Positions 10,311 through 19,345 of a stretch of 64,000 nt of DNA are shown piece by piece. The stretch covers positions 1-64,000 of the forward strand of contig JANRKB010000052.1 of NCBI GenBank assembly GCA_033763695.1, written 5' to 3'. Each line of letters starts with the position of its first letter. Position 1 is the stretch's first letter. Position numbers and translations under genes: made by a program. The notes beneath the pieces were generated by a model. That model searched no databases. It saw only the letters and a list, made by a program, of their open reading frames with translations, and was not told the DNA's origin. The stretch comes from JANRKB01 sp033763695. Its GTDB lineage: Bacteria > Planctomycetota > Phycisphaerae > Phycisphaerales > UBA1924.

Positions 10311-11291
10311 ATGACCACGCCCGCGGCGACGCTCGACCCCGAGCGTTCCAACTCGCCTTCGCCCGCCCGCCCCTCCCTGCCGCAGGCCATCCGTCTCATG
10401 GCCGGCGACATCAAGCTCGCCCACAGCGTCTTCGCGCTGCCCTTCGCCGTGCTCGCGGCGTTCGTGGCCCGCGATGCCGCACTGGGCTGGGGCCGCTTCC
10501 TCGGGCAACTCGCGCTGGTGGTCGCGTGCATGGTGTTGGCCCGTTCGTGGGCCATGCTCTTCAATCGCCTCGCCGACGCGAAGATCGATGCCGCCAACCC
10601 GCGCACGCAGCGCCGCGTCTTTGCCGCGGGCGGCGTGTCAACGCAACGCGGCTGGCTGATCGCACTGCTGTGTGCCGCCGGGTTCATGCTCGCGTGCGCC
10701 GGCTTCTGGTGGTTCTTCGCCAATCGCTGGCCGACGCTGCTCGGCCCGCTCGTACTCGTGTGGATCGCCTTCTACTCGCTCACCAAGCGATTCACCTGGC
10801 TCTGCCACCTCGTCCTCGGCACCGCGCTGGCCGCGTCGCCTGTCTCCGCGGCGATCGCCATCAACCCCGCCGCCGTCGGCATTCTGCCCGGCGAAGTCGG
10901 CGTCGCCAACCCGTTCCTGTGGTGGATCGCGGGCATGGTGACAGCGTGGGTCGCGGGCTTTGATGTCATCTACGCGTTGCAGGACACGTCGTTTGATCGC
11001 GGCGCGGGGCTCAAGAGCATTCCGGCCAGCCTCGGCACCGGCGCGGCCGCGTGGATCAGCCGCGTGCTGCATCTTGTTGCGTTCGCGTGCCTCGTGATGG
11101 CGTGGCGTGGCGAGCCGCGTTTGGGCGCGATCTTCGCCTTCGGCGTCGCGCTCACCGCCGGTCTGCTCGTCACCGAGCATGTGGTGCTCGCCAAGCGCGG
11201 CGAAGCGGGCCTGGACACGGCGTTCTTCACGCTCAACGGCATCGTCTCACTCGTGCTCGGTGCCGCGGGCGTCGTTGATCTGTTTGTGTGA
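10311..11291 (+). CDS. UbiA-family prenyltransferase (quinone biosynthesis type)
   Basis: An integral membrane protein with eight or nine hydrophobic segments and both Asp-rich motifs of the UbiA superfamily: NRLADAKID in the first half and DVIYALQDTSFDR in the second. These bind the prenyl diphosphate through Mg. UbiA and its menaquinone-pathway relatives attach a polyprenyl tail to an aromatic ring; which ring cannot be told from sequence. I chose the ATG at 10311 (326 aa), which leaves about 80 bp of divergent promoter. In-frame ATGs at 10242, 10248 and 10263 are possible. It is convergent with the chemotaxis-like gene. Confidence 0.88.
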   Translation: MTTPAATLDPERSNSPSPARPSLPQAIRLMAGDIKLAHSVFALPFAVLAAFVARDAALGWGRFLGQLALVVACMVLARSWAMLFNRLADAKIDAANPRTQRRVFAAGGVSTQRGWLIALLCAAGFMLACAGFWWFFANRWPTLLGPLVLVWIAFYSLTKRFTWLCHLVLGTALAASPVSAAIAINPAAVGILPGEVGVANPFLWWIAGMVTAWVAGFDVIYALQDTSFDRGAGLKSIPASLGTGAAAWISRVLHLVAFACLVMAWRGEPRLGAIFAFGVALTAGLLVTEHVVLAKRGEAGLDTAFFTLNGIVSLVLGAAGVVDLFV

Positions 11292-11296
11292 GTTCT

Positions 11297-11998
11297 CTAC
11301 GCCGCCTTGCGTTCGCCGCGATCCGCCTGAGCTCGAATCGTCTCCCAGATCGCGTCGATCGCGGTGACGCTTTGCCGCGTCGCGTCGTGCATGCCACTGA
11401 CGCTTGACTGAATCTGCGAGGTCGCGTCCGAGGCCTGATTTGCAAGTCGCTTCACCTCTTGGGCCACCACGGCAAAGCCGCGCCCCGCATCGCCGACGCG
11501 CGCCGCTTCGATCGAGGCATTGAGCGCGAGCAGATTGGTCTGATCGGCGATGCGATCGATGACCGTCGACATGCGCTCGACCTGCTGCGTCGCCTTCGCG
11601 AGCGTGTCCATCACGCTCTTGGCCGCGGCGAAGTCCTTCTCCAGTTCCAGTCGCGCCTGTTCGGCGGCGGCAATTCCTCTGGCCTTTGCGTGCATCGCGC
11701 CCGTCGCGGCGTTGATCGACTGCGACGCGCGACGAAACGAGCCCAGCATGCCGTTGGGCAGCACACGCCGGAAGAACTTGCCCTCCGCGGCAAACTCAAG
11801 CGACGCCGTCGCCTCGCGTACAAACGCGTCGGTCATGTCCAGCAGGTGATTGATGCTCAGCAGCAGTTCCGCGAGCGCCGGGTCGGCATCCGCATCCACG
11901 CCGACCAATCGCGCCTCCAGATCGCCGGCGGCGGCACGCTGGCACACCTCCGCCGCTTCGCGCAGCCACGCTCCCTGATCGCGGACAGATTCAGACAT
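11297..11998 (-). CDS. soluble methyl-accepting chemotaxis-like transducer
   Basis: A 233-aa protein with the MCP signalling hairpin tip (IADQTNLLALNASIEAARVGDAGRGFAVV is the recognisable block) and flanking helices, but no transmembrane segment and no periplasmic sensor. The N-terminal 80 residues resemble a HAMP-like or linker helix. The cytoplasmic domain is much shorter than in classical MCPs. Its upstream neighbour encodes an Aer-type PAS protein 61 bp away in the same direction, so the pair may form a two-piece cytoplasmic receptor. ATG 11998 is chosen over an upstream ATG at 12007. No cheA or cheW is in the window. Confidence 0.85.
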   Translation of the reverse strand: MSESVRDQGAWLREAAEVCQRAAAGDLEARLVGVDADADPALAELLLSINHLLDMTDAFVREATASLEFAAEGKFFRRVLPNGMLGSFRRASQSINAATGAMHAKARGIAAAEQARLELEKDFAAAKSVMDTLAKATQQVERMSTVIDRIADQTNLLALNASIEAARVGDAGRGFAVVAQEVKRLANQASDATSQIQSSVSGMHDATRQSVTAIDAIWETIRAQADRGERKAA

Positions 11999-12059
11999 AC
12001 ACCACATCCCTCACACAAACGACGACTTGCCAGACGCAAACCCACAACCCAGCACCCAC

Positions 12060-12593
12060 TCACGGCGTAATCGCGAAGATCAACTCGTCATAGCTCAGCT
12101 TCTTCTCCGCCAGGAAGTTCACAAGCAGCGGCAGCGACGCCGACCATTGCTCGCGCGGCAGGGCGTGCTTCCGCTCCTCCGTCAGCAACTTGGCATACAA
12201 CGGCTTGACCGCGGCGAGCGCCGACGACGCAGGAACGCGCCGACTCGAGTGATAACTGATGATCTTGCCCTGCGGATCAAACGTCGGCGTCACATGCGCA
12301 AACACCCAGTATTCATCGCCGTTCTTGCAGCGATTCAGCACATACGCGAACACTTCGCGTCCGCTCGCGATCGTGTCCCACAGATACTTGAACACGCAGC
12401 GTGGCATCGCCGGATGGCGCACGATGTTGTGGGCCTGCCCGATCAACTCCGCCTCGCTGTAGCCAGACACCCGCTGAAACACGCGATTGGCGTAGGTGAT
12501 GCGTCCCTTCAGATCCGTCTTGCTGACGATGATCTCGTCGGGCGCAAATGTCCGCTCGACTCCCGTCAAACGCACTCGTTCTGCCGTCGCCAC
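12060..12593 (-). CDS. Aer-like PAS domain protein
   Basis: Residues 15-120 form one PAS domain of the Aer type: FAPDEIIVSKTDLKGRITYAN, then FQRVSGYSEAELIGQAHNIVRHPAMP, then NGDEYWVFAHVTP. In Aer this domain binds FAD and senses redox or energy state. The remaining 60 residues are helical and contain no transmitter domain. The start is uncertain: the GTG at 12593 (177 aa) follows a GGAGG, while the GTG at 12608 gives 182 aa. It is upstream of and codirectional with the soluble MCP-like gene, so the two probably work together. Confidence 0.82.
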   Translation of the reverse strand: MATAERVRLTGVERTFAPDEIIVSKTDLKGRITYANRVFQRVSGYSEAELIGQAHNIVRHPAMPRCVFKYLWDTIASGREVFAYVLNRCKNGDEYWVFAHVTPTFDPQGKIISYHSSRRVPASSALAAVKPLYAKLLTEERKHALPREQWSASLPLLVNFLAEKKLSYDELIFAITP

Positions 12594-12775
12594 GCCGCCT
12601 CCATTCACGCATCATTCAAGGGATCTTCTTGTCCCCTTTGTCGGCGTCTGGGTCCGTTGTGTTGAGTACGTCTCGATCCAATCAAGGGCACCACTCTTGA
12701 GGGGTGGTCGCGCAATGCGTCACAGACGCGCCAAACTCGCGCCGCAGCCGTGGTCGTTCTTCGGAGTTGCGTTGG

Positions 12776-15736
12776 TTAGGGAACCGTCGCCGAGCGTGCG
12801 ATGCGGATGCCCACTTCAGGATCCGACAAGCTCACCGTCACGCGCTTGCCCGACAACAACCCCGCCGCACGCGGCAGCACGAACCGCCGCGTCGCCTGAT
12901 TGCCCGGCCCAAGCTCACTCACGTTCGCTTTCATGCGCGGCATGTCGGGCGCGAACGCCGTCAGCTCCAGATTCGCATTCGCCTTCGCCAGGTTCGCGAC
13001 ATGCACCTCGATAACCACGTCCGCATCCGGCCCGCTGCCGCGCACATGCGCCGCCACTTCCAGATGCGCCGTCGTCAGGCCCAGCTCCGCGGGCACGCGC
13101 ACGAGCATCCGATCGGTGCCGCGATCTGCGGTGATCGACACTTCCATCACGAACGGCAGCGGCCCCGCTTCTTCCGCGGCGCTGAATCCGATCTGCACCG
13201 GCAGCCGCTCGTTCGCGCCCGCCGCCGCCCGGAATCGCTGCACCCGCGGCGAGATCTTCCACGCGCGATCGCGCACGCCATCGCGCGAACTGAACCCGCC
13301 GGGCTCGAGAATCGCGATCTGGCCGTTGATCGGCTGTGCCCACGGGTTCTCGAACGTGATCGCGTGCTCGTCATCGGTCGACGCCGTCGAGATCAACGGC
13401 GGCGTCAATCGCACGCTCGCGAGGAATCGCGTCGTCTTTTCGTCCACATTCTCGATAAACACTGGCGATGAAGTCACGCGCACGATCGCAGGCGATCGCC
13501 GCGTCCCTTCCAGATCACGCTCGATGCTCGGCGTTGCGATCGGCGTGCTGTTTCCAAAGACATCCACCAGCGTCGCGCCGCCCTCGGCCGGCCACACTTC
13601 GATGTCAGCGTCGGTCCCCTCGGCAGAGTCGCTCCACGCGACCATCGCTCCGCCGCGTGCGTCCGACACACCCGGCGCGGGCGCGAGGATGTAGCACGTC
13701 ACGCCCGGGGCGACCCGAGCCTCGCCCACGATCCGCCGATCGGCGAAGTGCCGAACCGCGTTCCGCCACGCCGCGAACTCGGGGCGCGGCATCAGCGTCG
13801 CGTGCGCGTCGGTCGCCACCGTCCACGGATCGACCAGTCCAACCCGCAGATCGCCGGCCGCAGGCACACTCGCCTCCGCGGCCAGAATCGACGCGAGTTT
13901 CTTCACCGTCTGATCGGCCAGACTCTGATAGCCGTAGCTCTCCACATCCGCGCTCAAGAGCGAGATCGTCACATCCGCCGAGCGCGCGGCGTTCTTGAGC
14001 ACCGTTCCCCAATGCCGCCCCAGTGCCTGCGCACTTTGCACCGACGCATCGGGCGGCACGCCGACATGCACGCCGATCGTCATCCCGCCCGCCGCACCAA
14101 CCCGCGGCAGGCGCTGCTCAGGCGTGGTCGGCGCAGTCATGATCGGACCGGGCACCAGCTTGTTGATCGCGCGATCGACACGCGACAGATCCGCCACCAG
14201 CGTGCGGCTCGCGCCCATGCGCCCATCGCCGACCTGCCCGATCTCCCACCGCCGCACCTGCTGCCCGAATCGATCAACGAATGGGTCGACCAGCGGCCGC
14301 CAGTACGACTCATCGAGTCGCAGCAGTCCCATCGGATCATCCGCGTCGAGCCGCTCGGTGCGTCCCGCGGGAATCGGCGTGCGTGCGAGCGCGAATCCAA
14401 CATCACACCACTGTGCCGCCAGTGCATGCAACAGACCCGACATGTCCTTGGCCCGCGTCGCGGCATTGTCCTTGCTGAGCGTCGCGTCCCAGATCGGCAC
14501 GCTCGTCCAACCCACGCCCAGCGCCCGGCAAGCATCGGGCAGGCGGCGCATGAGTTCGTCCGGCATCGTCGTCGCGACGACGCCATAGCGAGAGCGTCCC
14601 GCCGCACCGCCGATCTCCGCCACGCCGCGCGCGACTTTCGTGTTCACCGGTCCGCCGCGATTGGTGTCGTCTGGCGAACCCTCCGCGATCGCGACGCTCT
14701 CCACCCAGGCAAAGTCCACCGCGGTCGCACCGATGCGCGTCTGGTCATTGAACACTTCCAGCGTCGCGCGATACCACCCCAGCGCCGTAATCGCCGGCGA
14801 CCACTCCTCGCGCGAGCGTCCTGCCGCGACGCGCATCTCGCGCGAATCGATCACGCGCCCCGTGTGGTCGAGCACCTGCACCACAGCACGCAGGGGCTCA
14901 CCCGTCAGATCGCGCACGACCAGCGCGAGCGTCGGTCGCTGCGGCCGCTCGATGACGTTGATCTCCGACGTCGTCCGCAGTTCGACCCGCGGCAGTTGCA
15001 CCACGCTCACATCATCAAACAGCGCGCTGGCATCAATGTCCTGAGCCCAGGCCCGCCGCGCAAGCGCCGTCGTCACTGGCCCGCCCGCTTCGCCGCCGGT
15101 GCCGGCGATCTGCTCGGGTTGCAGGAGCATCAGTTCGATCTGGATAAACGCCGCGTCGGGCACGCCGCCCGCGAGCGCGAGCGACACGCTCTGCCAGCCG
15201 GCCTCGGCCCGCACTGGTTCACTGCGCGTCTCGCTCGATGCGATCGGCTCGCCCTTGGAGTTCAGGTAGCGCGCCAAGACCACCGCGCGGCTGTGCTCAG
15301 CGTTCATCGTGCGCACATTCGCGCTGATCATGTAATCCGCCATCGGGAAGACGGGGAGCACGCCCGGCTCGAGCAGCAGACTCGTCGACCCGCCGCGCGT
15401 CGGCAGCCGCACCGACACCTTGCCCGACTTGGCGTTGGCGAAGTCATACTCCGCCTTGTTCCAGCGCGAGAAACCCGGCCGCTTGCGCGGCACATCGGGG
15501 TCGTCCTGCGCGCGAATCCAGAACGGCGGGATCGGATCACCCGTCGTCAACCCGTCTTCAAAGTCAAAGACCTTCACCACGCGACCCGCGAGCGCGGGAC
15601 GCTCGCCCGACGCCGTCGCGGTCGCCGCGGGCACCTTCGCCGGCGCGTCGCCTGATGCCACATCCTGCGCTCGCGCAGCGATGGCGCACAGCCACAGCAC
15701 CAACCCGGCGGCAAGCCATCGAACGGGCCAACTCAT
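12776..15736 (-). CDS. large exported protein of unknown function, last gene of Bat-like cluster
   Basis: A 986-aa protein with a cleavable signal peptide (hydrophobic stretch at residues 5-21, cleavage near ARAQ). No catalytic signature is recognised. The first part (VFDFEDGL...ISANVRT) resembles carbohydrate-binding jelly-roll modules. The middle (residues about 370-700) has the mixed alpha/beta pattern of a glycosidase-like barrel. The last 250 residues are beta-rich, like Ig-like or immunoglobulin-fold repeats. These domain guesses are by eye only. It follows the BatA/VWA gene on the same strand after a 520-bp gap of palindromes and is likely periplasmic or cell-surface. Confidence 0.7.
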   Translation of the reverse strand: MSWPVRWLAAGLVLWLCAIAARAQDVASGDAPAKVPAATATASGERPALAGRVVKVFDFEDGLTTGDPIPPFWIRAQDDPDVPRKRPGFSRWNKAEYDFANAKSGKVSVRLPTRGGSTSLLLEPGVLPVFPMADYMISANVRTMNAEHSRAVVLARYLNSKGEPIASSETRSEPVRAEAGWQSVSLALAGGVPDAAFIQIELMLLQPEQIAGTGGEAGGPVTTALARRAWAQDIDASALFDDVSVVQLPRVELRTTSEINVIERPQRPTLALVVRDLTGEPLRAVVQVLDHTGRVIDSREMRVAAGRSREEWSPAITALGWYRATLEVFNDQTRIGATAVDFAWVESVAIAEGSPDDTNRGGPVNTKVARGVAEIGGAAGRSRYGVVATTMPDELMRRLPDACRALGVGWTSVPIWDATLSKDNAATRAKDMSGLLHALAAQWCDVGFALARTPIPAGRTERLDADDPMGLLRLDESYWRPLVDPFVDRFGQQVRRWEIGQVGDGRMGASRTLVADLSRVDRAINKLVPGPIMTAPTTPEQRLPRVGAAGGMTIGVHVGVPPDASVQSAQALGRHWGTVLKNAARSADVTISLLSADVESYGYQSLADQTVKKLASILAAEASVPAAGDLRVGLVDPWTVATDAHATLMPRPEFAAWRNAVRHFADRRIVGEARVAPGVTCYILAPAPGVSDARGGAMVAWSDSAEGTDADIEVWPAEGGATLVDVFGNSTPIATPSIERDLEGTRRSPAIVRVTSSPVFIENVDEKTTRFLASVRLTPPLISTASTDDEHAITFENPWAQPINGQIAILEPGGFSSRDGVRDRAWKISPRVQRFRAAAGANERLPVQIGFSAAEEAGPLPFVMEVSITADRGTDRMLVRVPAELGLTTAHLEVAAHVRGSGPDADVVIEVHVANLAKANANLELTAFAPDMPRMKANVSELGPGNQATRRFVLPRAAGLLSGKRVTVSLSDPEVGIRIARSATVP

Positions 15737-16256
15737 GGATGTGTTATCGGCTCAATCGCGAGGTGATTCCAGCATCGCGAGGCACGTCCCGAGGGAGTTA
15801 TTCAGGCGGAAGTGCGCCCGATGTTGTTCCGCGATCCTGACTTCAATCCCTCGTCGATCGCTCGATATCGCGACTGCATCATCTTCCGATTCCCGATTGG
15901 CTCGATCTGCGCTTCTCTCCTTGGCATTTCGACCGGTCGCAATCATCTCGTCCGCGATTCCCACGTTCACGGCGAAGCCGTGGAGGTCAATAGCCGGGGG
16001 TCGCGGCGCAGCCGCACCCCCGGGAAACAATCGCCCATTCGACAGGATTGTCGCTGCTGGATCGCGCAGAGAACGATCCACGTTTGACGATCCCCGCGCG
16101 AGAGCCTGCGCGTTCGTTGGGTGTCGCTGCGCGACGACCCAACGCTATTCACCTGCACGGCTTCGCCGTGCGTGCGTCAGAATGGCGATGAAGCGAAGTG
16201 GCTCTCCGCCTTTCGCACTTCGTCTCTCCGTCTCTCCGTCTCTCCGTCTCTCGCCT
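15737..16256. repeat. intergenic palindrome cluster and 8-bp tandem repeat
   Basis: No convincing gene. Strong palindromes occur at 15968-15982 (CACGGC GAA GCCGTG), about 15992-16022 (CCGGGGGT...ACCCCCGG), 16116-16143 (CGTTGGGT...ACCCAACG around GTCGCTGCGCGAC) and 16155-16171 (GCACGGC TTC GCCGTGC). The first and last have the same arms with complementary loops. At 16221-16253 the octamer CGTCTCTC is repeated four times, ending right at the stop of the BatA/VWA gene. Confidence 0.6.
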
Positions 16257-18410
16257 CTACACGTGCACCTTGCGGTTGTAGATGAACCACTCGAGCATCA
16301 TGATTGCCAGTCCCGCCAGCACCAGCCACGTCCACACGCTGCGATCACCCGTCGTCTCCGACATGTCCGCCGCCACTTCCGCCGCGGCCAGATTCAGCGT
16401 CTCGCGCGTTCGCACGTCCGACTCAAACGGATCAAGCAGCACCGCCGAGTACTTTCGCTCGGCGCGGCCATCCTTTACATCGTCGTTGCTCCCCGGCGTC
16501 CCCTGCCAACTCACGCTGTAGATGCCCGTCGTCCGCACCGGTCCATAGATGATCCGCCCATCGGGCGCGGCGGCCAGATCGCTCGACACGCCGTCCGGCC
16601 CCTGAATCCGCACGTTCCGCGCACCGCTCGGCAGGCGATCACTCAGCACACTGCCCGGTTCGATCACACGCGACACCGCCGCCGTCGAATCCGCGCCAAG
16701 GTAATCCACGGCCGACGCGAGGAAGACGACGAAACTGACGTCAAACGGCCAGTTGCTTTGTTGGATGTCGAATGGCACGACGATCGCTCGCATCTGCGCC
16801 ACCGCCACCTCAAGCACAATCGGCCCTTGATCGCTGCTCGCCAGCACACGTGCCGGCGAACCCGGCAACAGTTCGACGCGCCGGCTCTCGGCGATGACGA
16901 GCGGGTCGAGCGACACGCCGCGGAGCGCGGGGTGGTCCTGCGCCCAATCGACGACGGCGGCGGGCGGCCCCTTTCCCAGATCGCGCACGCCGCTGGAGCC
17001 GCTGGGGTTCGCGCTGGTGCTCTGGCCCGTCGGCACATTACCAAGCACGACATAGCGACCGGGGGGCAAGCCGCCCGCCGCCTCTTCGGGCTTCACCGGC
17101 GGCAGCCAGCCATCAAGCACCACCACGTCGTATTGCCCCGCCGTGCCCGACTTGATCACCGCTTCAAACTGCGCCGGTGAAAGCGTGTCCAGTTTCGCCA
17201 GCGGCAGCCCCGTGAGCGCCGACGACAGAAAAAGATTGCCGCTGGTCACCACCGCCACCGCATGCCGCCGCCCCGACGGCACGATCAGCTTCGCCTCGTC
17301 ATCGCCCGCGAAAGCATCGTCCGCGCCGTCGTCGGCCTTCCGCAGTCGCACGCTCACCACCGCGCCCTCGGCACGATCCAGCGTGAAGACCGCCCCGCCC
17401 GTGCTCGCGTTCGAGATCGGCTGCGTTGCCGCGGTAGGCGCTGCACCCGCGCCCGCAGCGGGCACCGCGGCAATCGGGTTCCCCGCGCTCGCCGCGGGCC
17501 GCTTCACCTCGCGTGCGCCAACCACGCGGCCATCAATGCTGAACTCAACCTCCGCGGCTCGCGCGCTCGGATACGTGTTCTGCAGACCAACGTACACACT
17601 CAACTGGTTCGGGTCGTCGTACGCACGCTCGGCACGCAGTCCGATGATGCCCAGGTTCCCCGTCGCCGGCTTGCCCACGGCGTGGTACACCACTTTGTCC
17701 GTCTTGTCGGTGAACGCATCCGCCTGATCCGGCAGTCTGCCGTCGCTCCACAGATGAATCGTCGCGGGCTCGCCGCCGGTGAAGCCCTGATTCTCGACAA
17801 ACAGACGCGCCGGCGCATACGCCTTGGCAAGACGAAACGCCTCGCTTACGCGCGTCGGCCCGGCGGAGGGCGTGATCGCATCGATCGCGGCCGCGAGGAG
17901 CGCCTTGTTGTTGGTGAACTGCTGGCGCACCTCGGCGGTGGAGTCAAACGCGATCACCATCGCCTCGTCGCCGCTGCCGACATCCAGCAGCGACGGCTCG
18001 CGCAGCCGCTGCACAAACTTCTTGGCCTCGTCCTTCGCATCGTCGAGTCGCGACTGACCCTTGGCGGCGTCCGACGCAGGCTTGTCGCCGGTGTCGGTCG
18101 TGCTCATGCTCGCGGAGCGATCGATGAGGATGACGTGGCGATTGCCCTTGAGCTTCTGATCGCGCAGCACCGGCTGGCCCAGTGCGAGACACGCCGCGGC
18201 CAGAATGATCAGTTGCAAAATCAGCAAAATGTTGCGACGCAGCCGCTGGAACGGCGCGTTGGCCTGCATGTCCAGCACGGCCTTCTTCCACAACAGCGTC
18301 GTGCTGATCTCCACCTCGCGACGACGCAGCTTCAAGAAATACAGAATCAGCAGCGAAGGCACGGCGATCGCCGCCGCCACGCCCGCAATCAGCGGCGCAA
18401 GCAGGTTCAT
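16257..18410 (-). CDS. BatA/VWA-domain membrane protein
   Basis: A 717-aa protein. Two N-terminal hydrophobic segments (residues about 4-27 and 60-82) with the BatA-type LILYFLKLRRREVEISTTLLWKK region between them. Then a von Willebrand A domain with the MIDAS motif DRSASMS near residue 95, a long periplasmic-type beta-rich region, and a final transmembrane helix near the C-terminus (WTWLVLAGLAIMMLEWF). Such proteins accompany MoxR and DUF58 in Bat operons implicated in envelope stress or complex assembly. Its ATG overlaps the DUF58 stop by 4 bp, so translation is probably coupled. Confidence 0.88.
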   Translation of the reverse strand: MNLLAPLIAGVAAAIAVPSLLILYFLKLRRREVEISTTLLWKKAVLDMQANAPFQRLRRNILLILQLIILAAACLALGQPVLRDQKLKGNRHVILIDRSASMSTTDTGDKPASDAAKGQSRLDDAKDEAKKFVQRLREPSLLDVGSGDEAMVIAFDSTAEVRQQFTNNKALLAAAIDAITPSAGPTRVSEAFRLAKAYAPARLFVENQGFTGGEPATIHLWSDGRLPDQADAFTDKTDKVVYHAVGKPATGNLGIIGLRAERAYDDPNQLSVYVGLQNTYPSARAAEVEFSIDGRVVGAREVKRPAASAGNPIAAVPAAGAGAAPTAATQPISNASTGGAVFTLDRAEGAVVSVRLRKADDGADDAFAGDDEAKLIVPSGRRHAVAVVTSGNLFLSSALTGLPLAKLDTLSPAQFEAVIKSGTAGQYDVVVLDGWLPPVKPEEAAGGLPPGRYVVLGNVPTGQSTSANPSGSSGVRDLGKGPPAAVVDWAQDHPALRGVSLDPLVIAESRRVELLPGSPARVLASSDQGPIVLEVAVAQMRAIVVPFDIQQSNWPFDVSFVVFLASAVDYLGADSTAAVSRVIEPGSVLSDRLPSGARNVRIQGPDGVSSDLAAAPDGRIIYGPVRTTGIYSVSWQGTPGSNDDVKDGRAERKYSAVLLDPFESDVRTRETLNLAAAEVAADMSETTGDRSVWTWLVLAGLAIMMLEWFIYNRKVHV

Positions 18411-19330
18411 TGCACCACCCCCCGCCGCCGCATGTAGTCGAGCAGCAGCGTGTCGATCGGCGTATCGCTGCGCACGCTCAGGTAGGTGATCTCACGCTGG
18501 GCGCAGAACGCCGCGAGCTGCGAGCGATACGCGTCGAGATTCTGCTTGTAGCGTTTGAGCAGCGGCGCAGAGATCGTCACCTCGGCGGTGTCGCCGTCCT
18601 CCACATCCTTGAGTTTCAAGTCGCCGGTGAGCGTCGGCGAATCCTCCTGCGGGCTGAGCACCTGCACGATGAACAGGTCATAGCCGTGCCCGCTGAGCAG
18701 CCGCAGGCCCGTCTCGTAGCCGTCCTTGAAGAAGAAGTCGCTGAAGACGACCATGACGCCCTTGCCGCGACGCGTCAGCGCGATGCGCTGGGCGGCATCA
18801 CGGAAACTGAAGTTGCCGCCCGGCGTCACGCCGCAGACGAACCGCGACAGATCGTGCGTGCGTCGACGCCCGCGCAGATCGCGCACTGCAGAGACCACGC
18901 CGCCCGCCGCGGCGCCCATCGCGGTGGCCGCGACGCGATTGAGATTGACGAGCCCGACATAGCCCAGCGCCATCGCAGCCTTCTGCATGAAGAGGAACTT
19001 GTTGGGCTCGCCGCAGTCGCTGCTCGCGCTGGCGTCGATGATGATGTGCAGGCCCAAGTCCTCCTCTTCGAGGAAGAGCTTGAGGAAGAGGCGATCCAGC
19101 CGGCCGAAGATGTTCCAGTCGATGCGGCGGAGGTCATCACCGACGACATACGGCCGGTGATCGGCGAACTCGACAGACTGGCCACGCTTCTTGCTGCGGC
19201 GCTCGCCCTTGAGCTTGCCCGCGAAGACCTTGCGGCTGGTGATGTCCAGCGGCGTGATCCGCGCGATCAGGTCCGCGTCGAGCAAGTCCTCGATGCCCTT
19301 GGGCCGTGTTGGGTTGGTGGTTTTGAGCAT
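18407..19330 (-). CDS. DUF58 domain-containing protein
   Basis: A 307-aa DUF58 protein with the family block RPYVVGDDLRRIDWN near residue 60, followed by a VWA-like domain whose DASAS motif (IIIDASASSDCGEP) is intact. DUF58 proteins are partners of MoxR ATPases, although their biochemical role is unsettled. ATG 19330 gives the expected length. No Shine-Dalgarno is visible, because the sequence directly upstream is pyrimidine-rich DNA leading into the left arm of the GxxExxY element. That element separates this gene from moxR, so expression may depend on read-through. Confidence 0.9.
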   Translation of the reverse strand: MLKTTNPTRPKGIEDLLDADLIARITPLDITSRKVFAGKLKGERRSKKRGQSVEFADHRPYVVGDDLRRIDWNIFGRLDRLFLKLFLEEEDLGLHIIIDASASSDCGEPNKFLFMQKAAMALGYVGLVNLNRVAATAMGAAAGGVVSAVRDLRGRRRTHDLSRFVCGVTPGGNFSFRDAAQRIALTRRGKGVMVVFSDFFFKDGYETGLRLLSGHGYDLFIVQVLSPQEDSPTLTGDLKLKDVEDGDTAEVTISAPLLKRYKQNLDAYRSQLAAFCAQREITYLSVRSDTPIDTLLLDYMRRRGVVQ

Positions 19331-19345
19331 GAAGGAGAGAAGGCA

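Noticed and set aside
15752..16081. Short minus-strand ORF in the palindrome cluster
   Set aside because: It spans hairpins, has no ribosome site and no family resemblance.
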